A DNA stretch of 64,000 nt. Origin: Cymodocea nodosa. Taxonomy: Eukaryota; Streptophyta; Magnoliopsida; Alismatales; Cymodoceaceae. Made by a program: the position numbers and the translations under genes. Position 1 is the stretch's first letter, and the number at the start of each line of letters is the position of its first letter. The notes under the pieces are model-generated. The model was given only the letters and a program-made list of their open reading frames with translations, was not told where the DNA came from and searched no databases. The DNA lies in NCBI GenBank assembly GCA_036874045.1, contig CM072343.1:5600001-5664000 (forward strand), given 5' to 3'. Of the stretch, positions 45,974 to 58,278 are shown piece after piece.

Positions 45974-47316
45974 TTGCAGGACTACATGGACAAGGAAGCT
46001 CAAACATCCAAGTGGATTATTGACAGTGGATGCTCAAAGCATATGACAGGTAAGAAAAGATTTCTGGAATCTGTTAAATCAATAAACTCAGGATCTGTTA
46101 AGTTTGGTAATAATGAAAAATGTAGAATTACTATCGTAGGAAATGTTGCATCTAAAAGTGAAAAAATAGAGAATGTCTTACATGTAAATGGTTTAAAACA
46201 TAATCTGCTAAGTGTAGGTCAATTATGTGACAAAGGTTATAGTATACTCTTTACTGCAGAAAACTGTTTTATATTACAACAAGATACACATGAAATCAAA
46301 TTTACTGGATATAAAGATAATTCAATTTATGTTTTGGAATTTCCATTTGATAATATATCTAGTGATGCATGCTTAGTTGCTTCTAATGAAGATGAATGGT
46401 TATGGCATAAAAAATTAAATCATGCGAACATGAGACTCCTAAGAAAATTGACCAAACATGATCTTGTTAGAGGTGTGCCTAAACTCAAATTCAAGAGAGA
46501 TAAATTCTGTAGTGACTATACAATTGGAAAACAAAAGAAATCAGTACATAAGAGTATTGAAGACATTGCCACAAGTCAGCCACTAGATCTACTGCATATG
46601 GACCTGCTTGGTCCTACACAGACAGCTAGTTTAGGAGGAAGAAAATATACCTTAGTGGTAGTTGATGATTATACAAGATTCACTTGGGTTATTTTCTTAA
46701 CACACAAGAATGAAGCCTACTATGAATTCAAACATCTCTGTATTAGAATTCAAAATGAAAAAGAATCGACTGTGAAGAAGATCAGAAGTGATCATGGAGG
46801 TGAATTTGAAGAATTATGTAATTCCTTTGGCATACTACATGAATTTTCATGTCCAAGAACTCCTACACAGAATGGAGTTGTAGAAAGGAAAAATAGATCA
46901 GTACAAGAAATGGCAAGAACAATTCTTAATGCATTTGATCTACCAAAGTCTTTATGGGATGAAGTTGTAAATACTGCATGTTACTCTATAAACAGAACTC
47001 ATCTTAGGCCTATCTTGCATAAGACACCCTTTGAATTATGGTATGGTAAAACACCAAATGTTGGATACTTCAAAGTCTTTGGATCAAGATGTTTTGTGCT
47101 TAATACTAGGGATCAAAAGGACAAATTTGATGCAAAGTCTGATCCTGCTCTACTTGTTGGATACTCTTCGCGAAGTAAGGCTTACATAGTCTATTTTGAA
47201 TATGAAAGAAGAGTAGAAGAGTCAATGAATGTATCTTTTGATGAAGACATAGTAGGAAAATTGAAGAAGCTAAAAATAGATAGTGAAAGTAAATCAGTAA
47301 ATCAGAAAATTCTTTA
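45974..47316 (+). pseudogene. Sirevirus F protease and integrase
   Basis: Protease: WIIDSGCSKHMTG (active Asp-Ser-Gly), KFGNNEKC, VLHVNGLKHNLLSVGQLCD. Pre-integrase zinc domain: HKKLNHANMRLLRKL...FCSDYTIGK, the last Cys replaced by Tyr. Integrase core: LLHMDLLGPTQTASLGG (Asp), RSDHGGEFE (Asp), TPTQNGVVERKNRSVQE (Glu), ACYSINRTHLRPILHKTPFE and the C-terminal GYFKVFGSRCFVLN, DPALLVGYSSRSKAYIVY. This 447-codon frame is uninterrupted, the longest in the window, and ends at a TAG near 47316. Confidence 0.93.
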
Positions 47317-48438
47317 GAAAAAGGATAGTTCAACGCTGTCTGCACCTACTGTGATAGAAAAAGTATGGAAGACAAAGTTTGGACATCCCATTGCACAAAT
47401 TATTGGGAATATAGATCAAGGAGTGCAAACAAGAAGCAAAATTTAGAATATTTGTAATTATTGTGCTTTTGTGTCTGAACTTGAACCTACAACAGTTGAA
47501 GAAGCTTGCAATGATGAATACTGGATTATGGCCATGCAAGAGGAACTAAATCAGTTCAAGAAAAATGAAGTCTGGAATTTAATTGAAAGGCCCATCGAAA
47601 AATCAATTATTGGAACTAGATGGGTGTTTAAGAATAAAGTTGATAATAATGGTAGTATTATCAGAAATAAAGCTAGACTTGTTGCTTAGGGATACTACCA
47701 GCAGGAAGGAATCGATTATGAAGAAACTTTTGCACCTATTGCAAGACTTGAAGCAATTAGAATGTTTCTTGCCTTTGCAAGTAGTATGAAAATCAAGCTT
47801 TATCAGATGGATGTTAAAAGTGCCTTTCTTAATGGCATTTTGCAAGAAGAAGTATATGTAGAACAGCCACCAGGTTTTGAAGATGAAGAAAGACCAAACC
47901 ATGTATACAAACTGAATAAAGCTCTTTATGGTCTGAAGTAAGCACCACGTGCGTGGTATGATAAACTAAAGAGTTTCTTTCTTGATAATTAGTTTAACGT
48001 AGGAACTATAGACAACACTTTATTTATCAAATCAGAAAGTTCTCATATGTTGATTATTCAGATCTACGTGGATGATATCATTTTTGGTGCTACACATGAG
48101 AAACTATGTCATGATTTTCAAATCTTAATGAAGAATGAATTTGAAATGAGTCTTATGGGAGAATTAAAATTCTTTCTAGGATTACAAATTCATCAACTTC
48201 AGCATGACATCTTCCTGAATCAAGAAAAATTTTGCAAAGAGATTCTCTTGAAATTTGGTATGGATAAATCCAAAGTAGCAAATACACCTATGATCTCAAA
48301 CGAAAAACTTGATAAGGACATCTCTACCAATTCAGTAGATCAAAGGAAATACAAAGGCATGATTGGATCACTTCTGTATCTATTAGCTAGTAGACCAAAC
48401 ATAATGTTCAGTGTTTGTGCTTGTGCAAGATATTAAGC
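47317..48438 (+). pseudogene. Sirevirus F reverse transcriptase
   Basis: Blocks: VEEACNDEYWIMAMQEELNQF, NEVWNLIERP, IGTRWVFKNKVDNNG, a TAG in place of Gln after ARLVA (47687), [50 protein letters not shown] followed by TAA in place of Gln, APRAWYDKL, catalytic QIYVDDIIFGAT, MGELKFFLGLQI and YKGMIGSLLYLLASRP. Stops are single transitions. All catalytic residues are retained. Confidence 0.92.
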
Positions 48439-48625
48439 CTCCCCAAAAGCATCACATTTAAAAGTAGTTAAACGTATATTTAAATATCTACAGGGTACCA
48501 AAGATTTTGGCTTATTTTATTCTTCATAGAATCATTTGATATTAGCAAGATACAGTGATGTAGATTATGCAAGATGCAAATCAGATCGAAAAAGCACCAG
48601 TGGGACATGTTAGTTGCTTGGTCAC
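48439..48625 (+). pseudogene. Sirevirus F RNase H, first part
   Basis: KVVKRIFKYLQGTKDFGLFY, a TAG, then RYSDVDYARCKSDRKSTSGTC and LLGH, where solo LTR K2 begins after the codons GTCAC. The first RNase H Asp (SDVDYA) is present. Confidence 0.85.
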
Positions 48626-51249
48626 TGTAAGGAGTAAAATTGTGCTAATTTATATAGGATTATTCATGCTTATTAGAGCTTAAATGATACATAATGCATG
48701 TGTATAATTGAAATACCATCACTTTGGCATTTATATGATTATGCATGATTATTGAAGTAAATGACTTAAAATTGCACAATTTAACCCTTTATTTGATTAT
48801 GACTTAAATAATCATGGAAATGAATGTTGATTAATACTTAGATGCTTTATGTTATGTTATTTCATGTCTTGTTATGTTTTAATATGCTTGTTAAGTTTTA
48901 TAGGTTGTATAAATAAAGTTGGAGACCCATTTGGCAATTTACCATCAAGAGATGAAAGAAAATGAAGATACTTGAGGGCTTGTATGCAAAAGCCCCTTTC
49001 TTCTATTCAAGGAGATGGAGGTCTCGTCCAACACCATCCCTCATTTTCCAGCCATCAACCAATGCCCCCATCTCCCTTGTGTGAAGCTTCCAAGGAGGAG
49101 GACGGCTCCTTTCCATCTTCAAGCTAAGGTTAGGGTCCAAAAGGAGGCTTAGACCGCAAGGCTCCCTCTTTTCCTTCCTCATCTTGGTGTGGAGAGCTTA
49201 GATCGTCAACCATCTCTTCTCTTGGAGCTACAACATGGGAATGTGGAGGAGGTTCAAATCTTCATCTTGGACGTGTGGCTCCTTCCCTTGAGTGTTGGTG
49301 ACAGCAACATGTTGGGGAGCTTGAAATCCATGTAGTTGGAGGTGGAGACGAATTAGGGCAAGGTAACCTTTTGTCTTGAAACAACCGGTGAAGGATTCCA
49401 CTTCTTTGGAGGTCTTGGAGGAGGGGTGACAGCCTAAATCCAAGCTTTTCAGGGGACGTGCAGCAATATTCATCATTGGAAAGCTTGTTCCAAGTCTTGG
49501 GTAGCACTTAAAGAGGTATATGGGTGAGGAGATCAATTGTATTTAAGTGTTTTGTTTTGTTTGTGTTCTTATATTGTGTTTCTATGTTGTTCTTGATTGA
49601 ATGTTTGTTAACATGTCTCTAACAGTAGGTAATCTTTGGTTTTTGTTGTTAAGATCTCGTTTTTATGATGGAAATGCTTTAGTTTTATGTTTATATTGTG
49701 AATGGATGCAAATAGTTGTGAATGACTTGTACAGAATTCCGTCTTCCCTGTTTCCAGATTTAGGGTTCATTTGTTTTGTTCATATCTCGAGTTTTTCTCA
49801 ATGTTTTTCATCGATTTTTATGTCTTTTTTGTAGAGAAATAAAAGAAAATTCTTTCTGTAAACTTTGTGTAATTTTTTGAATGCGTTTGGTGTGATTTTT
49901 CTATTTCTTTTAGGAGAGTACATTCTCAGTTCGAAATCGCATTTTCGGTCAGTAGCTTTGCGGAAATGTTAAATACGATTTCTCCCTCCATACATCATAT
50001 TTTTAAGATCTGTAAATTGGGTTTGTTATATTGATAAGTCTATTTTCATTCAACGGTGATTTAATAGAATTTCATAAAGCATTGATAAAGATGTCGATAT
50101 TTTACTGGAAGTGCGCGTTCTGTAATATTTCAATACTGTTTTGCGAGTCTCACTAAGTCTTGATGTTATTTTCAACTGAGAACGATTTAGAATGTAAAAT
50201 CACCGTGTATATTTATATAACTTAAAACCCTTTCCTGTGAATATTTTTGTATGATTTTGCAGTTCATATTTTGGGAGAAATCGTTATTACAAGTAGAGAT
50301 ATTTTCTGTGGTTTCGAAGACCAAGTTAGGAAGGAATGAATTCTTGTAGTTCCGGATTTTGTGTAAACAGAATCCTTGCCTTCCGTTTCTCCTATCAAAA
50401 AGTAGGTTTTTCATAGATTTTTTTAGTATTTCTTGATACGATTTTGTAGGAAATTTTTTGTATATTACAGTTATGTAAGTTTCGTAATTTTTAGAAATGT
50501 ATTTCTTCAGTTTTTGATTTTTTTTTCTAGAGGTTGCAGCAGTTTGGAATTTCTGTTTGGGTGCCAGATTTGGTGTTCGACGCCTGAGTGTTGCCTGTGC
50601 TGTAATCTTTGTGAAAAGTCGTTCTGTTAATTTTCCTTAATAGTAATACAAGTCTTGGTTCAAAGCCCTCTGATTTCGTAGGATTTCATGGAGTTTTTAC
50701 TGAGTTACGATTTTTGCACCGAAGGTGCGATTTTGGAATGTTTCCAGAACGATTCTGCGCACTATTAGTAAATCCGCTATTTCTAGAGTTTTATAATGAG
50801 TTAGTCTACGAAATTACTTCCTTTTCAAAGATAACTCGAGGATCTTTCCAACCAATATTTTATCTGGATTTTTGAATGCCCAGGTTGGAGGAAAAGAGAG
50901 TTAGAAATTGGGCCTCACTTTTGTGATTTCAGGGCCGAAACTCATTGACTTTCTTGAGTTTCCTAAGGGTTAACCTTAGGAACTTATTGGATTTTGGGTG
51001 ATATTTGACTTTTCATTGTATTTATGTAATTTATACTTATTAATTTGTAATTAGAATTTTTAGGATGACTTTAATGAAGTAAATGTCTTGCTAAACAATT
51101 ATTTCCATAAATTCAATTAAGACAAGTTCCTTGTGGATCGACCCGCTCTTGCATATGCTTAATACAATAGGTACCGTGCACTTGCAGTTTATAAATGTAA
51201 AATTTGGGTTTTTCTTGTATTTAATTGAATAACAACAAAATGCCTTACA
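48626..51249 (+). mobile_element. solo LTR K2 (gypsy, large-LTR family)
   Basis: 2624 bp, TGTAAGGAGTAAAATTG to AAAATGCCTTACA, flanked by GTCAC (48621-48625 and 51250-51254). Related to K1 and A in its ends and in the TGTGGATCGACCCG...CACTTGCAG stretch (51132-51190). No internal domains; a solo LTR inserted in F RNase H. Confidence 0.92.
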
Positions 51250-51254
51250 GTCAC

Positions 51255-51642
51255 TCACTTGTTTCTTGGTTCAGCAGGAAACAAAACTCTATAGCTCTAT
51301 TCACCACTAAAGCTGAATACATGGCAGCAGACCTATGTTGTGCATAGATTTTATGGATGCAACAAACCTTAGCAGATTATAAGCTTAATTTTCAGAATAC
51401 CATTATTTACTGTGACAATAGCAATGCCATCAATCTCTCCAAAAATACAGTTCTACACTCTAGAGCAAAACATATCGAGATTAGGCACCACTTTCTAAGA
51501 GACCATGTTGAAAAATGTCATATTTCCTTAGAATATGTCTCTACTAAAGAATAACTTGTAGATATTTTCACCAAACCATTATCTGAATCTGCATTTAATC
51601 ATATTAGACGAAATTTAGGGATTTGTTCCTTATATGATTTAT
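51255..51642 (+). pseudogene. Sirevirus F RNase H, second part
   Basis: Continues the frame as SLVSWFSRKQNSIALFTTKAEYMAADLCCA, a TAG, ILWMQQTLADYKL, IIYCDNSNAINLSKNT (catalytic Asp), HSRAKHIEIRHHFLRDH, YVSTKE, a stop, VDIFTKPLS, and ends RNLGICSLYDL at TAA near 51640. Confidence 0.88.
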
Positions 51643-51998
51643 AATTTCATATCTCTCTACTCTCCAAGCTCACAACTGGGAGCTTGTTCTACTAATATCT
51701 CTATTTTTGCAGCAACTTAGCCATTTTTTTTTAACCAACTATAATTGCTCCACCAAGTCAATATCTTACTTCTCACTCCTTTCGACAATTGGCAAAAAAG
51801 GGGGAGAAAGACCATATTTTGGTAGCAGGCTGCAATAAAGTAGGGGGAGTAAACTTAGGAGTAAATCTCAAAAAAATGGGGGGAGTTTCTCAATTTCAAT
51901 ATTCTGTATTCTTTGTGCGATTCTCTATATAGATATATAGGGAGAGAAATACATGTAATATATTGTAAGGTTTTTGCCATTATTAGAAAGGGGGAGAT
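51643..51998 (+). other. 3' region of Sirevirus F with four polypurine tracts
   Basis: Tracts AAAAAAGGGGGAGAAAG (about 51795), TAGGGGGAGTAAA (51842), AAATGGGGGGAGTTT (51876) and AAAGGGGGAGAT (51987-51998, next to the LTR). Several tracts in a row are a Sirevirus trait; the last one is the functional candidate. Confidence 0.8.
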
Positions 51999-53078
51999 TG
52001 AAATGACCTCTAGATTTTGATAATGCAAAAATCAATGTGAGGAATCAAATTGTATTTCTTAGGCTTAACAGTTAGCAAGAGAGTAGAAGTTGATACAGAC
52101 AGTTCAAAGTGTGCTGCAAGTGATAAAAAGGATTTCGGAAGGTTACTAGGCTTAACTATCTAGAAGAGAAATATTTTCGATGAGTTAATAGTCTAAGTAT
52201 CCGAAAGGTAGTATAAAGCAGTAGCAACACTATCGGATAGTTAGAAGATTAAGTATCTGAAAGTAGAAGGCTTTCAGAGAGTTAGAAAGATGGATGTATG
52301 AGGAATCAGAAAGTTACTGTAGCTAACTATCCAAAACTTAAGTCATTGAATTTCCCACATGTAGAAATCCAAACAGAAGTTTAAAAGAAGAATCGGAAAG
52401 TTACTAGAGCTAACTATCCGAAATTTAAAGAGTTTCGGTGAGTTACAGGTATAACCATCCGGAACTTAAGTTAGTCTATTATGCATGTGCTGAATTAAAT
52501 AAAGCAGTCGGAAACTTAACGAAGGATTTCGGAGGGTTACTGTAGCTAACTATCTGATAGTTAAATAACAGTTCGGTAAGTTACAGCTACAAGTATCCGA
52601 TTGAATGACAACTCTTATGTACGATCTGAAATCCTATATGGTAGAAAGACTTAAGTGACTTTTCGGTAAGTTACAAGTATTTTTCGGAGAGTTACATGGC
52701 TAAGCCTCCGAAAAACCCAAGAAATCGGAAGGGTATCTTAAAATACCTCCCTGAACGGTAAGTTACCATATTTGGGACTGAAATCTTACCAAGTATAGTA
52801 GAATACATCCGTTGGAAGAAAAATATGATCATTACACATGTTTAGTATATATACAAGCAACAGACAATAGAATTAGATAACTTTTTGCTCATACAAATAT
52901 TTATACCAAGCTCAACAGAAGAAAGCCTTAGAGATCAAATCATCTTCAGCATATATAGACTCAATTTTTAGAAGCTCATCACGCACTCAACTCTAATACT
53001 TTCAAGCAAGTGTTTTATTGCAATACACGGATCAAAACTTCAGAAAAAGATTGGTTGGAGCTACGACCTGAAATTTTA
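51999..53078 (+). repeat. 3' LTR of Sirevirus F, truncated
   Basis: Starts TGAAATGACCTC and matches the 5' LTR to GGAGCTACGACCTGAAA, then breaks into H LTR sequence. About 270 bp of the LTR end are gone, together with the H sequence next to it. Palindrome modules at 52130-52740. Confidence 0.88.
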
Positions 53079-53192
53079 AATGAAACTTTCCAATAACTTG
53101 TCAACATTTAATTATGTGACTATTATACTTAGAAAATATTATTTAGACTTATTTAAAAACTTTAATAAAGCATATATCATTAAAACAAAATT
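53079..53192 (-). repeat. head of Sirevirus H LTR
   Basis: Reversed, this reads TGTTAGGAATTTTGTTTTAATG... and matches the first 115 bases of the G LTR (53578-53697). It is the far side of the F insertion in H; about 150 bp of H LTR between the two parts are missing. Confidence 0.8.
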
Positions 53193-53577
53193 CCTAACAA
53201 AATCAGATTTGCAATCAAAAAGATATCTTGCTAGAATAGTAAGTTAATAAATAGTAGTAGTAGATTCTGTTAAAACAAAATCATTGGAGGCTTTCAAAAA
53301 ATCAGACATAGAATAAAAACCTTTCGATATTCAAAAGCATTTTAGATAGTTTAGAGCAAACCTTCCGAAGGACCACATAAGTCATGTGTTTAAATTAAGA
53401 CACGTGTCCTAAAAATAGTGGCATAAAACTTTAAAAAACCAACTATCTGGTGATAAAAGAATGTTTTGGATACTTGCAGAATGTAACTCTTCAATGCTTA
53501 AGACATTTGAGATAGTTACATTTGAAAAGACCTCTAAATTTTGATAATGCAAAAATCAATGTGAGGAATAATCTCTT
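53193..53577. other. flank of H: LTR-like fragment and 50-bp F-family LTR head
   Basis: 53193-53521 is noncoding with CACGTG (53398-53403), CAACTATCTGG and GAGATAGTTACA, so it looks like a piece of a degraded Sirevirus LTR. 53523-53572 matches the first 50 bases of the F LTR (GACCTCTAAATTTTGATAAT...), after which G starts. Confidence 0.5.
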
Positions 53578-54833
53578 TGTTAGGAATTTTGTTTTGATGA
53601 TGAATGCTTTTTTAAGGTTTCTAAATATGTCTAAATAATATTTCTAAGTATAATAGTCTCATAATTAAATGTTGACAGGTTATCAAAAAGTTTCATTTAA
53701 TATTTTCAGATAGTTAACTTTCGGATAGTTAGATTTTCAGATAGTTAAAGTTTTTGGATAGTTATATTTTTGGATAGTTAAACTTTCAGATAGTTAATGT
53801 TTCGATTTAGTCGAAGAGTTATGTTAAAAAACTTGTATAGTTAAGTTATCTACATGTGTGTTTTTAACGTTTTAAGTTTTCACATGTTTTCCATGTGCAT
53901 TCGGTAATGAAATCGAAGAGTTAGATAACTATTCAAGTTTTTATATGTATGGATAGATAATTGTTCGAGTTTTAAAAAATGACTAACGAATAGATAAGTT
54001 TTCTTTGTTTAGTCACGTGTTTTGTAGGTGCAAGAACTCGAAGAGTTATAGATAAGTGTTTGAGTTTTTATAGGACTTAAAGGATAAGTGTTCGACTAAA
54101 ATGAAAACTTAGAAGATATTCTACAAATCTTCAAGAAGATGAAGTTTTGGTGGATCTACGATATGAGATCATGGAAATTCAAAATGATAGTGGAGAAAGT
54201 GGAAATTCAAAATAGAAAGTTAACATAGTGGAAATTCAAAAAGATAGTGGAAATCATGGAAAAATTTGAATTTGAAATCAGTACGTGGACTATGAATTAT
54301 GGATTAAGTGGATGAACTTGCTGAACGTGAAGTCATAGTTTGACTACTATAATTAGAGAGTATGAGCTGCATTATGATCATCCTAATTTCAAATATTAAG
54401 TCTGAATATTCACTCATATTCGTATCTAAAAAAATTCTCCAACATTAGAAGAAGTTCAGAATTCCAAACAATTTCAGAAAAAGGAGCTGCAAACGCAAGA
54501 AGTCTGGGAATTTGAAAACTAGAGAAGAAAGAGATACAAAAGCTAAGCAAAAAGAAGGAAAAGGAACTACGTGTATAAAGATCAGGTTTTAGACAATTCG
54601 AAATCAGCTTAGAATAAGGACTTCATTTTCTATTTGAATTGTATATCAAACTTTACCATATCAAAACCAACAACAAGGGAATTAAGCTGAAAAGAAATTG
54701 TAAATTCATTATTTAAAATTTATAAAGAATAGAATTTTATTTATGAGTGTTTTGTGCTCTTATTTTATCTGCTAGTAATATTAATTACTAAAGACATAAT
54801 TCACCCCCCCTCTTATGATACAACGATCCTACA
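53578..54833 (+). repeat. 5' LTR of Sirevirus G
   Basis: 1256 bp, TGTTAGGAATTTTG to CAACGATCCTACA. The first 300 bp have a run of CGGATAGTTA half-sites (53700-53800). Followed by CTAGTATTAGAGCG (54836-54849), a diverged iMet primer site. Confidence 0.88.
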
Positions 54834-54920
54834 ACTAGTATTAGAGCGTAGTTAAGATCTTTCATTTCTCTATTTAGGAATCAATTTTTCCTATCATTTA
54901 TTTAGGATCATCTATTTAAA

Positions 54921-56862
54921 ATGGATAATACTGAGATTTTAATTATGACTGAAGGACAAACCACTAATCGTCCTCCTATGTTCAAAGGTAGTAATTACAA
55001 CTACTGGAAATATAAGATGAAAGCATTCTTTTAGTCAATTGATTTCAAATTATGGCATGTAATTAGTAATCCTATAGTGTTAGTTACAACTCCATATGAT
55101 ACCTGGACTTTTGATGAAAAGGAGCAAATGACACTGAATGCTAAAGGTTTAAACATCTTGTTCTATACTTTATCTCATGATCAATTTAACAAAGTTTCTG
55201 CATATCAAACTACATATGAGATATGGCATGCATTAGAAGTTGCCAACGAAGGTATTAACCAGGTCAAGGAATCTAAAATTAATATGTTAGTACGTAAATA
55301 TGAGCATTTTAAAATGCATGAAAATGAAGGTATCTCTGATATGTTTTCCCATTTTCTTGAGATTGTAAATTCATTAAAATCTTTAGGCAAGAAATTCGAG
55401 GAAAAAGACTTGGTAAGAAAGGTCCTTAGATCTTTAATTAAAATTTGGGCTCAAAAGATGACATCAATTGAAGAGTTCAAAGATTTAAATACATATACTC
55501 TCGATGATCTCATAAGCAATCTGACAACCTATGAAGTACAACATTTAAATCTAAAAGGAAAGAATCATAGAAGGGATTTGGCTTTTGAGGCTGATAAAGT
55601 CTCAGAAGTCACTAGTGATTTTGACGATGATTTACTCTTGTTGACTAGAAAATTTAGAAATCTGTTGAAGAATTGTAGGAACTTTAGGTTAGCAAAGGAC
55701 ATCTGGAGATATGGAGAAGAAGTCATTCATGAAGGATAAAATCATATGCTATAAGTGCAACAGGTTGGGTCACTTTTAAATTGATTGTCCTCTCAACAAA
55801 GATAAGAAGAATTCAAGGAGGAATTTCAGGAACAAGAAATTCAGAAATAGAATGGCACTTAAAGTGACATGGGATGACTCTTTGGCTTCACAAAGTGAAG
55901 AAACAAAGGATTCAACATCAGACAATGAATCCTCATCAAAATCAGATTCAGAAGAAAATCTGGCAAATGTATGCTTCATGGCAAAATCTAGTGAGGTATC
56001 TTCTGATCCAAATGCTAGTTTTAATAGTTTTGATAGATTACTTGTTGAATACAATAAATTAGCTAGAAAATTTAAGAAAGTAAAAATAGAAGGAAAGAAC
56101 ACTAGGAAAATGCTAGATGAATCTGAAAATAAGATTGATTTTCTAAATTCTATGTTGAATAAATTTAAAGAAGAAAATCGAAAGCATGCATAGGAAATTT
56201 TAAAGTTTACTTCAATAGAAAGAAAATTGCATGCTAATTGTGAAAAATTTAATTGCTGATAAGAAGAAAATGATCTGTGAAGCTAAAAAACTGAAATTGA
56301 CTATTACTGATTTAAATTCAGAAATTGATATTTTAAAAATTAAGGTTTGCGATCAAAAAACTACCTTAAATAAATGGGTCAAACTATAACAAATGAACTT
56401 AACAATAAAATATCAAATGTAGAAAAACATGATATTGGTTTACACGATGCATCTTTTGAAAATTATATATTGCATAATGGTACTGCTAAAAATAATGTCT
56501 TTATTTCTAGTACTAAGAATAGCAAAAGAAAAACTATTCCATGTGTGATTAAAAAGGGAGATAAATATGTGCAAATTGATAAAATGCAACATATAGATAA
56601 TAGCACACGATACAAGAATTCCAAAAGAAATTTTCAGAAAAATCAGGCTATGTCATTTGAGAACATTAATATTTTTGATCAATTTTCTTCATATTTAAAA
56701 AATATTGGATATTGGGATTAGTAATCAAATAATGTCATAAATGAAAATTTCAACTCTAGTTTATATAGAGATAAATATTTTGATAATTACAACATTAAGA
56801 GTAATAAATGCAAGAATAATTATCAGAAAATAGATAAGTTGAAATTTAAAAATATTTATATA
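54921..56862 (+). pseudogene. Sirevirus G gag and spacer
   Basis: ATG 54921 (MDNTEILIMTEGQ), RPPMFKGSNYNYWKYKMKAFF, a TAG, LNAKGLNILFYTLS, EGINQVKESKINMLVRKYE, MFSHFLEIVNSLKSLGKKF, then after a frame change the zinc knuckle CYKCNRLGHF.IDC (55750-55790, with an internal stop), MALKVTWDDSLAS, an acidic Ser-rich stretch and a Lys/Asn-rich spacer through 56720. 56721-56862 is degraded. Confidence 0.85.
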
Positions 56863-57568
56863 TCCTAGTAGGTCCAAATAAATCTATATGCACTAGTTCT
56901 AATACTCTTTTGCTTGTTATTTCATTTAAACTTTTAAAGGATGTTTTATGTAATTTACTTAGTTGACATGCATTACACATAACCTCTTTCGAGTAATTAA
57001 TAGTAGGTAAACCTCTAACTAGATTCTTTTTAGACAGAGATATTCTACAAATAGATTTAAATAACTAAAATAGGTAGACAAAGATATTTTAGTAACTTTA
57101 TTACTAAAATATTATAAATATTATCGTTATAAAAAATAATTCAGAAGCACTCTTATAAATGAAATAATTTCTTATAAAAAATTTCTTTCTCTAATGACGA
57201 AGTGAATGATTAATTCTATTTTAGTAATAGTTGATAATTATATATTTTTCTCGAATTTTATATCGTTACACCTTTCCTTCAACATAACTTACCAAATCCA
57301 TCGTTAGAGAAAAGAACATCCTTTTTGCTTTCGCGTAAGGAAAGTGACATGAAATTTAAGATTGGATTTCAATAGCACTGAACTACTTCTTTTGGGCTCA
57401 AATCAGAAGTCAAGGTTGAATGAATCCCACTTAATTACTCGAAAGAGGTTATGTGTAATGCATGTCAACTAAGTAAATTACATAAAACATCCTTTAAAAG
57501 TTTAAATGAAATAACAAGTAAAAGAGTATTAGAACTAGTGCATATGGATTTATTTGGACCTACTAGGA
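56863..57568. repeat. inverted duplication in the G integrase region
   Basis: Arms 56863-57000 and 57431-57568, each 138 bp, are reverse complements with very few mismatches; the loop is 430 bp. Both arms encode the pre-integrase/integrase start (YSKEVMCNACQLSKLHK). The minus-strand copy continues for about 45 bp into the loop as in-frame pre-integrase sequence (LSKKNLVRGLPT), while the plus-strand copy is preceded by unrelated DNA. The rest of the loop (57050-57430) is AT-rich and unrecognised. Protease is missing. Confidence 0.88.
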
Positions 57569-58278
57569 CAACTAGTCTAGGAGGTAAACATTATGCTTTT
57601 GTACTAGTTGATGACTATTCTAGGTTTACTTGGGTTTATTTTCTAGCTAATAAAACTGAAGTTTTTGAAATATTTAAGATATTCTGTAATAAAGTTCAGA
57701 ATGAGCAAAATGTTAAAATTCAAAAACTTAGGAGTGATCATGGTACAAAATTTGATAATGATCAAATGGACACCTTTTGTGAAGAATTAGGCATAGATCA
57801 TAGGTACTCATTTCCAAGAACTCCTTCACAAAATGGGATAGTAGAACGTAAAAATAGATCACTTCAGGAAATGTCCAAAACCATGTTAAATGAAAATAAG
57901 TCACCCTTATTTCTCTAGGTAGAAGTAGTTCATACAGCATGTTATATTATAAATAGAGTACATTTAAGACCTATTTTGGATAAAACTCCTTATGAGATAT
58001 GGTATAATAGGGTTCCCAAAATTAGTTATTTAAGATACTTTGGCTGCAAGTGTTTTATTTTGAATACTAAGGAACATAGAGATAAATTTAGAGCCAAATC
58101 AGATGAGGGTATTTTTGTTGGTTATTCCATTAGAAGTAAGGCATATATAGTATATAATAAATCAACAAAAACTATTGAGGAAACCCTACATGTAAAACTT
58201 CATGAAAATTCTCATTTGGATTTTAAACATGTTGAAAACATTGATTTAGAAATTCTCCCAAATTATCAAATGAGTTGA
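57431..58278 (+). pseudogene. Sirevirus G integrase
   Basis: MCNACQLSKLHKTSF (zinc CxxC), LVHMDLFGPTRTTSLGG (Asp), FVLVDDYSRFTWVYFL, RSDHGTKFD (Asp), TPSQNGIVERKNRSLQE (Glu), a TAG after SPLFL (57919), ACYIINRVHLRPILDKTPYE, YLRYFGCKCFILN, GIFVGYSIRSKAYIVY. The N-terminal His pair of the zinc domain is lost through the inverted duplication. Confidence 0.9.

Larger units (their letters stand above)
43052..53078 (+). mobile_element. Sirevirus F, full polyprotein, in H LTR
   Basis: Plus-strand copia Sirevirus: 5' LTR 43052-44369, primer site 44372-44383, gag 44421-45750, protease/integrase 45974-47316, RT 47317-48438, RNase H split by K2, 3' region with four polypurine tracts, and a 3' LTR (51999-53078) truncated at its end. 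Only stop codons and few frameshifts interrupt coding. The target duplication cannot be checked because the 3' LTR end is deleted. Confidence 0.92.

Noticed and set aside
43052-53078. Calling F an intact active element
   Set aside because: Integrase and RT motifs are complete, but there are in-frame stops in gag, RT and RNase H, a lost zinc-domain Cys, an inserted solo LTR and a truncated 3' LTR.
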